This document shows, one piece after another, positions 16,457 to 24,459 of a stretch of DNA of 34,406 bases. Under the pieces are notes generated by a model. That model did no database searches. It had not been told where the DNA came from and saw only the letters and a list, made by a program, of their open reading frames with translations. Every line of letters begins with the position of its first letter. The stretch's first letter is position 1. This DNA comes from Nitrospira sp. (GTDB lineage: Bacteria; Nitrospirota; Nitrospiria; Nitrospirales; Nitrospiraceae): contig VFKF01000466.1 of NCBI GenBank assembly GCA_009885705.1, forward strand, positions 1 to 34,406, read 5' to 3'. A program made the position numbers and the translations under genes.

Positions 16457-18139
16457 ATGACAGACATCGAGATCAATCGATCGGTGAAGGCACGTCCGAT
16501 TCAGGATGTCGCCGATCAACTTGGCCTCCGAGAGAGCGAATTACTTCCGTTTGGACGGCTGAAGGCGAAGGTCTCACTCGATGCACTCGATCGGCTCAGA
16601 TCTGCTCCCCTGGGTCGGTATGTACTGGTCACTGCCATAAACCCAACTCCGCTTGGGGAGGGCAAGACGACCACTTCGATCGGCCTTGCCATGGGCCTCT
16701 CCCGTCTCGGGCATCGAACGGCCGTCACACTTCGACAGCCTTCGTTGGGGCCGGTATTCGGGATCAAAGGTGGAGGAACCGGGGGAGGGCGAGCACAGGT
16801 TCTTCCGATGGAGGACATCAACCTCCACCTGACTGGCGATGCCCATGCAGTATCTGCCAGTCACAACCTCCTCTCAGCATTTCTCGATAATCATCTATTC
16901 CATGGGAATGAACTCCATGTAGATCCGAATCGAATCACCTGGCCTCGGACATTGGGGATCAGCGATCGGGCACTCAGAAAGATCTCGTTGGGTGAGGGGG
17001 TTGTAGGACGCTCGGGTGAATTTGTCATTACCGAAGCGTCAGAGGTCATGGCGATGCTCGCGTTAGCCTCGAGCCAAGCAGACTTACGACAGAGGCTTGG
17101 ACAGATCATCGTCGGGTTTACAACGAGTGGGAAACCGATACGGGCGGAAGAGCTTGGCTGTGCCGGGTCCATGGCTGTCTTGCTCAGGGAAGCATTATTG
17201 CCGAACTTGGTTCAGACCTTGGAGGGAACGCCGGCGTTTGTCCATGCGGGTCCCTTTGGCAATATCGCCCATGGGAATTGTTCGATTCTTTCCGATGCCA
17301 TCGCGCTACGTTGTGCAGATTATGTCGTCACGGAGGCCGGGTTCGGGAGCGATCTTGGGGCAGAGAAGTTCTTCAATATCAAGTGCCGCCTCTCTGGATT
17401 CAAGCCTGCAGCGGCTGTGGTCGTGGCGACTCTACGGGCACTCAAACTTCACGGGGGTGGTGGAACGGTCAAAGTTGGCACGCCGCTCCCGGCAGGGCTG
17501 ACCGGGCCGAATCAGGAAGCCTTGGTCAAAGGCTTCGCGAACCTTGAGCAGCACATTGCGAATGTGAAAGCCCATGGAATTCCGGTGGTGGTGGCGGTCA
17601 ATGCGTTTGTCGATGATCCGGCGGCGGAGCTGGAATGGGTTCGAGCACGGTCCCGGGAAGTTGGCGCGGTCGATGCCGCAGTTTCAACCCATTGGGCCGA
17701 TGGCGGCAAAGGGGCTGAAGATTTAGCCCGGGCGGTGGCCAAGGCGACAGAGCAGCCGTCCACATTTAAGCATCTCTATGACGTCACCTGGCCGATTAAG
17801 AAGAAAATTCAGACCATTGCCACGCAGATGTACGGAGCCTCAGACGTGTCGTTTGACGCAGCAGCAGAACGAGACATTGATCTGGCGCAGCAGCTCGGGC
17901 TAGATCAGTTGCCTATCTGTATGGCCAAGACACCGTTATCGCTGTCGCACGATCCTGCGTTGAAGGGCCGCCCATCGGGGTTTACGCTGCCGATCAAGGA
18001 GGTCCGAATGCTCGCGGGGGCAGGGTTTCTCACCGCGGTCTGTTCCGGCATTCAACTGATGCCTGGATTGCCGAAGAAGCCGGCAGGCGAACGGATTGGA
18101 ATTGATCCAGCGACTGGGGAGATCGTGGGGCTGTCCTGA
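16457..18139 (+). CDS. fhs: Formate--tetrahydrofolate ligase
   Basis: Fhs joins formate to tetrahydrofolate with ATP, making 10-formyl-THF for one-carbon metabolism. The 560-residue length is typical. Diagnostic sequences are TPLGEGKTT (residues 64-72, the nucleotide-binding P-loop), LRQPSLGPVFGIKGGGTGGG, EDINLHLTGDAHAV, NRITWPRTLG, FVITEASEVMA, FGNIAHGNCSI and VTEAGFGSDLGAEKF, all family hallmarks. The ATG at 16457 has AGGGG about 11 bases upstream. It converges with hflC, whose stop lies only 3 bases away, and no terminator separates them. In autotrophs with a reductive acetyl-CoA or glycine route this enzyme starts the methyl branch; here it may equally supply purines. Confidence 0.95.
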   Translation: MTDIEINRSVKARPIQDVADQLGLRESELLPFGRLKAKVSLDALDRLRSAPLGRYVLVTAINPTPLGEGKTTTSIGLAMGLSRLGHRTAVTLRQPSLGPVFGIKGGGTGGGRAQVLPMEDINLHLTGDAHAVSASHNLLSAFLDNHLFHGNELHVDPNRITWPRTLGISDRALRKISLGEGVVGRSGEFVITEASEVMAMLALASSQADLRQRLGQIIVGFTTSGKPIRAEELGCAGSMAVLLREALLPNLVQTLEGTPAFVHAGPFGNIAHGNCSILSDAIALRCADYVVTEAGFGSDLGAEKFFNIKCRLSGFKPAAAVVVATLRALKLHGGGGTVKVGTPLPAGLTGPNQEALVKGFANLEQHIANVKAHGIPVVVAVNAFVDDPAAELEWVRARSREVGAVDAAVSTHWADGGKGAEDLARAVAKATEQPSTFKHLYDVTWPIKKKIQTIATQMYGASDVSFDAAAERDIDLAQQLGLDQLPICMAKTPLSLSHDPALKGRPSGFTLPIKEVRMLAGAGFLTAVCSGIQLMPGLPKKPAGERIGIDPATGEIVGLS

Positions 18140-18142
18140 TGG

Positions 18143-19003
18143 TTAGCGATGCTTCAGGTATTGAAAGAATTCTGAATCTGGACTCACTACCAGGGTGGAC
18201 TTATCTTTGAAGGCTTTCTTGTAGGCTTCCATCGATCGGGTAAATTCAAAGAACTTTGGATCCTGCCGATAGGCGTCGGCGTAGACTTTGAAAGCCTTCG
18301 CATCCCCTGCGCCTCGAAGCTCCTCAGATTCTTTATAGGCCTGCGCGAGAATGATCTCACGGTCTTTCTCTGCTTCAGAGCGAATCTTTTGTGCTTCCTC
18401 GGCGCCTTCTGCGCGGTACTGCTTCGCTTGTCGTTCTCGTTCAGCCTGCATTCTGGCAAACACGGCCTTTTCGTTCTGCTCGGGAAGATCGGCGCGTTTG
18501 ATCCTCACATCCTGAATCTCGATCCCATAGGCGGATGCCTTCTCATTCGATCGTTGAGTCACGATTGCCATGAGGTCATGACGACCGGTCGCGACGATTT
18601 CAAGGAGATCATGGCGTCCGAGTTCGACTCGGAGTTCCGAGTAAATAATGTCGTGCAGCCGCTGGTAGGCTCCCCGTTGGCTCTGAAAGTTCTGATAAAC
18701 CTTCAACGGGTCGACAATTCGCCATTTGGCGTAGTTGTCAAGCAGGAGGGTCTTCTTATCTTGCGTGATGACATCTTGGGGGTCCGAGTCGTAATCTAGC
18801 AAGCGCTTATCGAAGTACGTGACCTCTTGAATAAACGGCACTTTCAGATAGAGGCCCGGCTCTGTGATATTGCGCTTGGGTTTTCCCAGTTCGACAACAA
18901 TCGCGTTTTGCGTGATGTCCACGATGAAGAGTGGTGAGGCGCCTAGGATGAACAGCCCGATGACCACCACCAGCAGTGCAATGATGAACCCCTGCTTGGT
19001 CAT
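18143..19003 (-). CDS. hflC: HflC, SPFH/band-7 regulator of FtsH protease
   Basis: HflC and HflK form a large periplasmic cage around FtsH in the inner membrane and modulate its proteolysis. The 286-residue protein has one membrane segment at about residues 6-26 (FIIALLVVVIGLFILGASPLF), then the SPFH domain (ITEPGLYLKVPFIQEVTYFDKRLLDYD...) and a helical region rich in Ala/Glu/Arg (ARMQAERERQAKQYRAEGAEE). It ends with VVSPDSEFFQYLKH, the usual HflC tail. Its ATG overlaps the hflK stop by four bases, so the pair is translationally coupled. No ftsH lies in the window. It converges with fhs. Confidence 0.92.
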   Translation of the reverse strand: MTKQGFIIALLVVVIGLFILGASPLFIVDITQNAIVVELGKPKRNITEPGLYLKVPFIQEVTYFDKRLLDYDSDPQDVITQDKKTLLLDNYAKWRIVDPLKVYQNFQSQRGAYQRLHDIIYSELRVELGRHDLLEIVATGRHDLMAIVTQRSNEKASAYGIEIQDVRIKRADLPEQNEKAVFARMQAERERQAKQYRAEGAEEAQKIRSEAEKDREIILAQAYKESEELRGAGDAKAFKVYADAYRQDPKFFEFTRSMEAYKKAFKDKSTLVVSPDSEFFQYLKHR

Positions 19004-20034
19004 GATTTTGGCTCCTCGGAGGCGGCACTGGCCTTGGATTTGAGACGTTCAAGGGGAAGATACGGCAACACGCGATCGCCTGCCTTGCCATCGATGATGA
19101 CTTTCTCGATGTTCGGCAGAATCTCTTCCATCGTTTCGATGTAGAGCCGCTTGCTGATAATGTCCTTGGCCTGGTTATATTCTTTCAAGGTGGCCGTGAA
19201 ACGGTTGGCTTCACCCTGTGCACGGTTCAGCCGTGCCTGGGCATAGCCTTTGGCCTGGTTTACGACCTGCGCCGCCTCACCCTTGGCTTTGGGGAGAATG
19301 TCGTTGCGATAGCTCTGTGACTGGTTGATCAGTTTCTCTCGATCTTCCTTGGCATTCGTCACGTCCTTGAATGCAGCAGCCACGGCTTCGGGAGGATCGA
19401 CATCCTGAAGCTGGATGGCGGCGACCTGGACGCCTCCGTGATATTGGTCAAGAATCGATTGGAGGAGGACCAGGGTATCTTGTTGGATTTGGGCTTTGCC
19501 GGTCGTCAAGGCCTCGTCGATCTTGCTCTTGCCGACCACTTCGCGCATGGAGGCCTCGGCGGCTTTGCCGATGGTCTCATGGATTTCCGCCACGCTGAAG
19601 AGATAGTTTGCTGACTCTTTGATCTTGTATTGGACGATGAACTCAATGGCCAGAATGTTCATGTCGCCGGTGAGCATCAAGGCTTCTTGCGCCAGCATCT
19701 GCTGACGGCCTTGCCGATCCGTGCGGAAGCCCACCTCAATCCGATGAAGCTTTTCAACTTTTGGCTGCAGAACGGTTTCGATCAGAGGGATCTTCCCATG
19801 GGGGCCTGGTCCGACGGTCCGGACCGGGACGCCGAACCGCTTCACGACGCCCTCCTCGTCAGGGGCGACGATAAAGGCGCTTTGCCAAGCGAGGAAGACG
19901 ACCAGGGCGGCGAGGGCGACATTTCTGAAGCCACTCGAGGGCATCAGATTCTTGAATTGCGATTGGGCTTGCTTGAGGGCATCCTCAAGCGGGTCGCTCT
20001 TCTTGCTCCAAGGATCTTTGGGGTCCCAAACCAT
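19000..20034 (-). CDS. hflK: HflK, SPFH/band-7 regulator of FtsH protease
   Basis: This is the partner of HflC in the FtsH-regulating complex. The 344-residue product begins VWDPKDPWSKKSDP, resembling the short Gly/Pro/Trp-containing cytoplasmic tail of E. coli HflK though shorter. A membrane segment follows at about residues 36-54 (FRNVALAALVVFLAWQSAF). The SPFH domain contains VRTVGPGPHGKIPLIE and TGDMNILAIEFIVQYKI. Then come an Ala/Glu-rich helix with QAKGYAQARLNRAQGEANRF and the ending VLPYLPLERLKSKA. The start ATG at 20034 has no clear Shine-Dalgarno sequence. It is first in the hflK-hflC operon and divergent from arsR with about 130 bases between. Confidence 0.92.
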   Translation of the reverse strand: MVWDPKDPWSKKSDPLEDALKQAQSQFKNLMPSSGFRNVALAALVVFLAWQSAFIVAPDEEGVVKRFGVPVRTVGPGPHGKIPLIETVLQPKVEKLHRIEVGFRTDRQGRQQMLAQEALMLTGDMNILAIEFIVQYKIKESANYLFSVAEIHETIGKAAEASMREVVGKSKIDEALTTGKAQIQQDTLVLLQSILDQYHGGVQVAAIQLQDVDPPEAVAAAFKDVTNAKEDREKLINQSQSYRNDILPKAKGEAAQVVNQAKGYAQARLNRAQGEANRFTATLKEYNQAKDIISKRLYIETMEEILPNIEKVIIDGKAGDRVLPYLPLERLKSKASAASEEPKS

Positions 20035-20127
20035 ATAGGGTATGTATCCGATGATGGTCGCGAAGGAACTCTATCGGGGGCACCTTAGCAGACTGCAAGA
20101 AGTTTACGCAATCAGGATCGGTCTCCC

Positions 20128-20157
20128 TTGACCCATCATGAATTCTTGATGTATAAA
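20128..20157 (+). promoter_or_regulatory. arsR promoter with ArsR operator in the spacer
   Basis: TTGACC (20128-20133) and TATAAA (20152-20157) are 18 bases apart. The whole spacer is the near-palindrome CATCATGAATTCTTGATG (20134-20151), whose core ATCAT-GAATTC-TTGAT fits the arm/6-bp/arm layout of ArsR sites. A repressor bound here would block RNA polymerase and provide autoregulation. Transcription would begin near 20164, leaving almost no leader. Confidence 0.7.
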
Positions 20158-20169
20158 GGAGGCATGACT

Positions 20170-20484
20170 ATGCTGTCTGGGAAGAATCGAGCCAAAACAG
20201 CCGAGCTCTGTCATGCGCTGGCGGATGAGACCAGGCTGGATATTCTGGATCAGCTCAAGGAGGGCGAGCGGTGCGTCTGCGAACTGACCGATGCCCTTCA
20301 GACTGGGCAGTCGCGTCTATCTTTTCACTTAAAGGTATTGAAGGACGCAGGTTTGATTCTCGATCGACCGGAAGGCCGCTGGATTTACTACGCCATCAAT
20401 TCCGAAGCGGTTGCGGAGCTTGAAGCACTTGTCGGCTCGCTCAAAGCAACCAGGAAAACCGTTCGGCCTAGCTCGCGCTGTTAA
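20170..20484 (+). CDS. arsR: ArsR/SmtB family arsenite-responsive repressor
   Basis: This is a winged-helix repressor of about 104 residues that releases DNA on binding As(III) or Sb(III). The sequence has AKTAELCHALADETRLDILDQL, the metal-site motif ERCVCELTDAL with Cys35/Cys37 (the CxC of classical ArsR proteins), the recognition helix QTGQSRLSFHLKVLKDAGLI and the wing DRPEGRWIYYAIN. ATG at 20170 is preferred because GGAGG at 20158-20162 is 7 bases upstream. The ATG at 20164 is too close to that site, though it could serve if the transcript were leaderless. It probably represses itself and acr3-arsC through two inverted repeats. A Cys at the very end (SSRC) is extra. Confidence 0.93.
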   Translation: MLSGKNRAKTAELCHALADETRLDILDQLKEGERCVCELTDALQTGQSRLSFHLKVLKDAGLILDRPEGRWIYYAINSEAVAELEALVGSLKATRKTVRPSSRC

Positions 20485-20501
20485 CTTTTTTTGCTTAATC
20501 A

Positions 20502-20517
20502 ATCAAGTATTATTGAT
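20502..20517 (+). promoter_or_regulatory. ArsR operator upstream of acr3
   Basis: ATCAAGTATTATTGAT is a perfect 5-bp inverted repeat (ATCAA/TTGAT) with a 6-base centre, 18 bases before the acr3 ATG. It has the same arms and spacing as the site in the arsR promoter. A clear -35/-10 pair is not seen here, so it may act as a roadblock or with a weak internal promoter (TATTAT at 20508-20513). Confidence 0.65.
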
Positions 20518-20534
20518 GCCGTGGAGGTCCCGCA

Positions 20535-21611
20535 ATGAAAACGCCGCCGGTAGTAGAAAAGCAGCTGAATCCTTTTGAGCGCTATCTGACGATTTGGGTT
20601 GCGCTCTGCATGATCGTGGGTATCCTACTCGGGCAGGGGGCGCCGGACCTTGTCCAATCAGTGCGGGCGATGGAGTTCGGTCAAGGCAGCCATATCAACC
20701 TGCCAATTGCGGTGCTGATCTGGCTGATGATCGTGCCGATGATGATGAAAGTCGACTTCGCCTCGATTCGCCACGTCGGGACGCGTCCGACCGGGCTCGT
20801 GATTACGTTGTTGGTCAATTGGGTGGTCAAGCCGTTTTCGATGGCATTTTTCGCCTGGCTCTTCTTCCGCGTCGTGTTTGCCGCATGGATCACGCCTGCT
20901 GAAGCCGATCAGTACATTGCAGGGACGATCATTCTAGCTGCTGCCCCCTGCACCGCGATGGTCTTTGTCTGGAGCTATCTGACGGACGGAGACCCTGCCT
21001 ATACGTTGGTCCAAGTGTCCGTGAACGATCTCATTATGCTGGTGTTGTTTGCGCCGATTGTCGGGCTACTGGTAAGCGGTGCCTCGTCCTTATCCGTTCC
21101 CTTCGATGTCCTGCTGTATTCGGTCCTGGCGTTCATTGCGATTCCTCTGGCGATCGGGTGGGCACTCCGGACGTGGCTCGTGCGGCAACAGGGCCAGCGG
21201 TGGGTTGACGACGTGCTCTTGCCGAGATTCGCCCCGATCACCATTGTGGCCTTGCTCCTCACCTTGGTCTTTATCTTCGCCTTCCAGTCGCAGAACATCA
21301 TGGGCAAGACGGTTCACGTAGCCTTGATTGCCGTGCCGATCCTGCTTCAGGTGTATGTGAATGCGTCATTGGCCTATGGGCTCATGTATCGATTTCATGT
21401 GCCCTACGCGATTGCAGCTCCGGGTGCGTTGATCGGGGCCAGCAACTTTTTCGAATTGGCGGTGGCGACAGCCATTGCGCTGTTCGGGCCCGAGTCTGGT
21501 GCGGCCTTGGCAACGGTGGTGGGAGTATTGGTGGAGGTGCCGGTCATGTTGTCGGTCTGTGGGATTTGCAATCGGACCAGGCATTGGTTCAGGCCAGAGG
21601 TGGCAGCATGA
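20535..21611 (+). CDS. acr3: ACR3-type arsenite efflux transporter
   Basis: Acr3 exports As(III) across the inner membrane as a secondary carrier of about ten membrane helices. The 358-residue product starts PPVVEKQLNPFERYLTIWVALCMIVGILLG and includes PIAVLIWLMIVPMMMKVDF. The essential-cysteine motif AAAPCTAMVFVWSYLTDGDP puts Cys139 in the expected helix. ALIGASNFFELAVATAIALFG is a conserved helix pair. GGAGG stands before the ATG. Its last bases overlap arsC by four (ATGA), so the two are coupled. No ArsA ATPase is nearby, so export is probably driven by the ion gradient. Confidence 0.95.
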   Translation: MKTPPVVEKQLNPFERYLTIWVALCMIVGILLGQGAPDLVQSVRAMEFGQGSHINLPIAVLIWLMIVPMMMKVDFASIRHVGTRPTGLVITLLVNWVVKPFSMAFFAWLFFRVVFAAWITPAEADQYIAGTIILAAAPCTAMVFVWSYLTDGDPAYTLVQVSVNDLIMLVLFAPIVGLLVSGASSLSVPFDVLLYSVLAFIAIPLAIGWALRTWLVRQQGQRWVDDVLLPRFAPITIVALLLTLVFIFAFQSQNIMGKTVHVALIAVPILLQVYVNASLAYGLMYRFHVPYAIAAPGALIGASNFFELAVATAIALFGPESGAALATVVGVLVEVPVMLSVCGICNRTRHWFRPEVAA

Positions 21612-22033
21612 AGGAGCGGGTCCTCTTCCTCTGCACCGGCAATTCGGCTCGAAGCCAGATGGCGGAAGGTTGGTTGCGGCATCTAGCGGGCGACCGATTT
21701 GAGGTCTTCAGTGCGGGGACCCATCCGGTCGGTCTAAACCCAGGATCGGTGGAGGCCATGGCCGAGGTCGGGATCGATATCTCACAACACCGATCCAAAT
21801 CGGCGACGGAATTCACGGCCATGCCCATCGATTATGTGATCACGGTATGTGACCGCGCCAAAGAGACCTGTCCTCGTTGGTCAGGAGCCGTTCGACTTAT
21901 CCACTGGAGTTTCGACGATCCGGCAGCCCTGCCCGATGCGGCTGAACGCCGGCAAGTATTTCGGCGAGTCCGCGACGAAATCGCCACGGCGATTCGGCAG
22001 TTTCTGTCAGATCGAGAGAGGCAGGGAAGTTAA
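21608..22033 (+). CDS. arsC: Arsenate reductase, low-molecular-weight phosphatase fold, thioredoxin-linked type
   Basis: It reduces arsenate to arsenite for export by Acr3. The 141-residue product has the PTP-loop CTGNSARS with nucleophile Cys9. A cysteine pair is present in VITVCDRAKETCPRW (Cys81 and Cys88), matching the Cys10/82/89 triad of the Staphylococcus plasmid enzyme, which passes its disulfide to thioredoxin. HWSFDDPAA is a further family motif. The ATG at 21608 overlaps the acr3 stop. Its own stop overlaps the stop of the convergent arsS by three bases. Longer versions would run into acr3 without similarity. Confidence 0.93.
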   Translation: MKERVLFLCTGNSARSQMAEGWLRHLAGDRFEVFSAGTHPVGLNPGSVEAMAEVGIDISQHRSKSATEFTAMPIDYVITVCDRAKETCPRWSGAVRLIHWSFDDPAALPDAAERRQVFRRVRDEIATAIRQFLSDRERQGS

Positions 22034-23070
22034 GCCGTGACCGAGCCGCCGCATGATGAGCCGGTTCCGGCGGTGCAGCCATAGCAATGGTTGCGGGTCG
22101 TGATCTGCCGCTGATTCAGTTGGACCGGATCGAAGTCGCGGATGTGGGCGGGCGCGCCATGGTCGATCGGCAGATCTAGCATTTGGTTGAAGTCGCAGTC
22201 GTAGAGCTTCCCATCCCAGCTCACGGAGATCGTGTAGCGGCACATGACACCGGCAGCGGCAGCGGGGTTGAAGGCGTTGGCTAACCGTTCCATATACTGC
22301 TCGTAGTTCCCACTCTCCACCAGAAACTCCAGGTATCGGCTCACCGGCATGTTGGTGATCGTGTAGAGATGGTTGAATTCGACCCCATGCTTAGCCTGGA
22401 GCTCTTTCCGGAACTGCGCTTCGATGGCCCCTTGCTTGGGCGGAAGAAAGGCGCCGACCGGATTGTAGACAAGGTTGAGGGCGAGGCCGCTGCCGGGCTG
22501 GCCATAGCCGAGCCGATTGAGCAGATGCAGGGCCTCGATCGATTTCTGAAAAATTCCGTCGCCCCGCTGAGCATCGGTTTGACTGGCCTGGTAGGAGGGG
22601 AGCGAGGCGATAATTTCGACCTGGTGAGCGGCCAGGAATTCGGCCAAGCCTGCCTGTGAAGGAATCAGCAGCACCGACAAATTACAGCGGTCCATCACAT
22701 GCCGTCCGAGTGTGCGGGCCTGTTCGACCAGCCAGCGAAAGTTGGGGTTCAATTCCGGCGCCCCCCCGGTAATATCTACCGTGGGAATATCCGTCTTGGC
22801 GAGAGCCTGCATGCAGAGTTCGGCTGTCTCACGTGACATGCTTTCCGTGCGATCGGGGCCTGCGTCCACATGACAATGGCGGCAGGTCTGGTTACAGAGT
22901 TTGCCGACGTTGATTTGGAAGACCGTCATTCCAGAGGCGTGGAGTGAAGACATCCCGGCCTGAGTCAGGCGGGTTTCAAAGGGAGTGAGCCCGGTTGTGG
23001 TGCCGAGAATGCGCAGCTGTTCAGTCGAAGAGGCGAGGGGATTGTGACGGCCTAGGAGGGTGAGCGCCAT
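22030..23070 (-). CDS. arsS: Arsenosugar biosynthesis radical SAM protein ArsS
   Basis: ArsS adds a 5'-deoxyadenosyl group to dimethylarsenite, a step towards arsenosugars. The product (346 residues from ATG 23070) has the radical-SAM cluster motif CNQTCRHC (Cys59, 63 and 66), preceded by FQINVGKL and followed by HVDAGPDRTE. TVDITGGAPELNPNFRWLV is diagnostic. The C-terminal half matches the family's second domain (CRYTISVSWDGKLYDCDFNQM), ending HCYGCTAGTGSSCGG, a cysteine-rich tail probably holding another cluster or substrate. ATG 23070 has AAAGG five bases upstream; ATG 23088 would overlap arsM by ten bases and is possible. It is coupled to arsM and convergent with arsC. Confidence 0.9.
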   Translation of the reverse strand: MALTLLGRHNPLASSTEQLRILGTTTGLTPFETRLTQAGMSSLHASGMTVFQINVGKLCNQTCRHCHVDAGPDRTESMSRETAELCMQALAKTDIPTVDITGGAPELNPNFRWLVEQARTLGRHVMDRCNLSVLLIPSQAGLAEFLAAHQVEIIASLPSYQASQTDAQRGDGIFQKSIEALHLLNRLGYGQPGSGLALNLVYNPVGAFLPPKQGAIEAQFRKELQAKHGVEFNHLYTITNMPVSRYLEFLVESGNYEQYMERLANAFNPAAAAGVMCRYTISVSWDGKLYDCDFNQMLDLPIDHGAPAHIRDFDPVQLNQRQITTRNHCYGCTAGTGSSCGGSVTA

Positions 23071-23078
23071 CGTCGCCT

Positions 23079-24266
23079 TTAGCAGCATCCGCCCGTCGGC
23101 GCGCAGTTCACCGCGTCGCCGCCCACAGGCAGGCTGGCGCGATTGAGGATGGCGAAGTGCGTGGCATAGCCCTCTGTTTCGAGCACCCTGCGTGTCTTGG
23201 AGCAGATTTCGACCGGTTCACCGCGCCGGAAGACATGGTGGTCATCATCATCCGCTTCCAGGAACGGGCCGGCCAAGAGGGCGTAGTCGCCTTTCCAGGA
23301 ACAGGGAACCTGTTCAGGCAGCACGGCCGTCCATCGCGGGTCCGCCCGGTTGAGCCACTGAGGAGCATCGGAGAGCATGAATAGTGATGCGAAGGGTGGT
23401 CGGCTCAGTAAGAGAGCCAGCTCCGGAGTGAGCGGCTGGGGAATCCCGCGTATGTACGTGGTGCCTCGCTCATCGACCACGCGGCTGAAGGGGCCACAAA
23501 GGGTGGCGTAACGCGCCGGGCGTACGGGTGCATCAGCGGGAAGCTTGTAGCCGGTCAAGGTGACGGAGAAGAAATGGATGCCGTCGATCCGTTGCCAGGG
23601 GGACGATGTGAGGAGATGAAGACCGACGAACCCGGCTTCGGTCATTCCCGCCATGTAGTCGGTCAACGTCAGGGCGCCGGATAAACAGTCGCCCCATTTC
23701 TCCGCATCATGTGCCAGATATTGCGGCACGGGCTGGTCGGCGACGATATCGGAAATTGTGAACCGCCCGCCCGGCTTGGCCACGCGGAACATCTCGCGAA
23801 AGACCTTCCGCTTGTCGGGAGCCAGGTTGATCACGCAGTTTGAAATAATTAGGTCGATGGTGTTGTCGGTGACCGGCATGGCGTCGGCCATCCCCTTCTT
23901 AAACTCGACATTGGAAGCGGGATAGCCAAGGTTGGTGGCGACCACGACGGCGTGCTTGCGGGCGATCTCCAGCATCGTATCGGTCATATCGATGCCGATC
24001 ACGCGACCGGTCGGACCGACGAGGCGCGAGGCTTCAAAACAGTCGATGCCGCCACCGGAGCCGATGTCCAGCACCGTTTCGCCTGGACTGACCGTTTTCA
24101 GTCCGGCGGGGGTGCCGCAGCCGTAGGAAATCTTGAGGACCTCATCCGGGATGAAGGATTTGAGGTTCGCCATGTCGTAATTGGTCGGGCAGCACATCTG
24201 CTCACCCGTATTGGCGGCCCTGGCGTAGCGCTCGCTGACTTTCTGCTCAATTTCGTCGATGGGCAT
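23079..24266 (-). CDS. arsM: Arsenite S-adenosylmethionine methyltransferase ArsM
   Basis: ArsM methylates As(III) to mono-, di- and trimethyl forms, giving volatile or sugar-precursor products. The 395-residue protein has NTGEQMCCPTNYD near the N-terminus, ISYGCGTPAGL (Cys50), SAM motif I VLDIGSGGGIDCFEASR (about 65-81), VIGIDMTD, SNCVINLAPDK (Cys144) and WGDCLSGAL (Cys194). These are the three conserved arsenic-binding positions of the family. A C-terminal domain of about 150 residues follows; it ends in CAPTGGCC, a cysteine cluster that may carry arsenic. ATG 24266 is chosen for GAGGA five bases upstream. It precedes arsS, with which it would form a methylation-adenosylation route. Confidence 0.93.
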   Translation of the reverse strand: MPIDEIEQKVSERYARAANTGEQMCCPTNYDMANLKSFIPDEVLKISYGCGTPAGLKTVSPGETVLDIGSGGGIDCFEASRLVGPTGRVIGIDMTDTMLEIARKHAVVVATNLGYPASNVEFKKGMADAMPVTDNTIDLIISNCVINLAPDKRKVFREMFRVAKPGGRFTISDIVADQPVPQYLAHDAEKWGDCLSGALTLTDYMAGMTEAGFVGLHLLTSSPWQRIDGIHFFSVTLTGYKLPADAPVRPARYATLCGPFSRVVDERGTTYIRGIPQPLTPELALLLSRPPFASLFMLSDAPQWLNRADPRWTAVLPEQVPCSWKGDYALLAGPFLEADDDDHHVFRRGEPVEICSKTRRVLETEGYATHFAILNRASLPVGGDAVNCAPTGGCC

Positions 24267-24306
24267 CGTGTCCTCGCGGTTTGGCAGAGAGATGGATGGC
24301 TTTCCA

Positions 24307-24334
24307 TGTATCAATACTGACGCCTGTCCGTCAA
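24307..24334 (-). promoter_or_regulatory. Candidate arsM-arsS promoter
   Basis: On the reverse strand TTGACG lies at 24334-24329 and GATACA at 24312-24307, 16 bases apart, about 40 bases before the arsM start. A short inverted repeat GTATTGATAC overlaps the -10. It does not match the ATCAA-N6-TTGAT arrangement seen before arsR and acr3. Confidence 0.35.
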
Positions 24335-24418
24335 CTCCTGCCTAATTCTGGCGATTTGTCCTGCGACAGGCCTTCTGAGAGTCGGGCGGCAAACGTGTTT
24401 CTTACAAAGGGATCTGCG

Positions 24419-24447
24419 AAAAAAAGGGGGAGCCGAAGCTCCCCCTT
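24419..24447 (-). terminator. Intrinsic terminator of the cytochrome P460 gene
   Basis: On the reverse strand a perfect 10-bp GC-rich stem (24424-24433 with 24438-24447, loop TTCG) is followed by a run of T residues continuing to 24419. It lies 13 bases after the P460 stop and isolates that gene from arsM downstream. Confidence 0.9.
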
Positions 24448-24459
24448 CCGAACGTCTCT

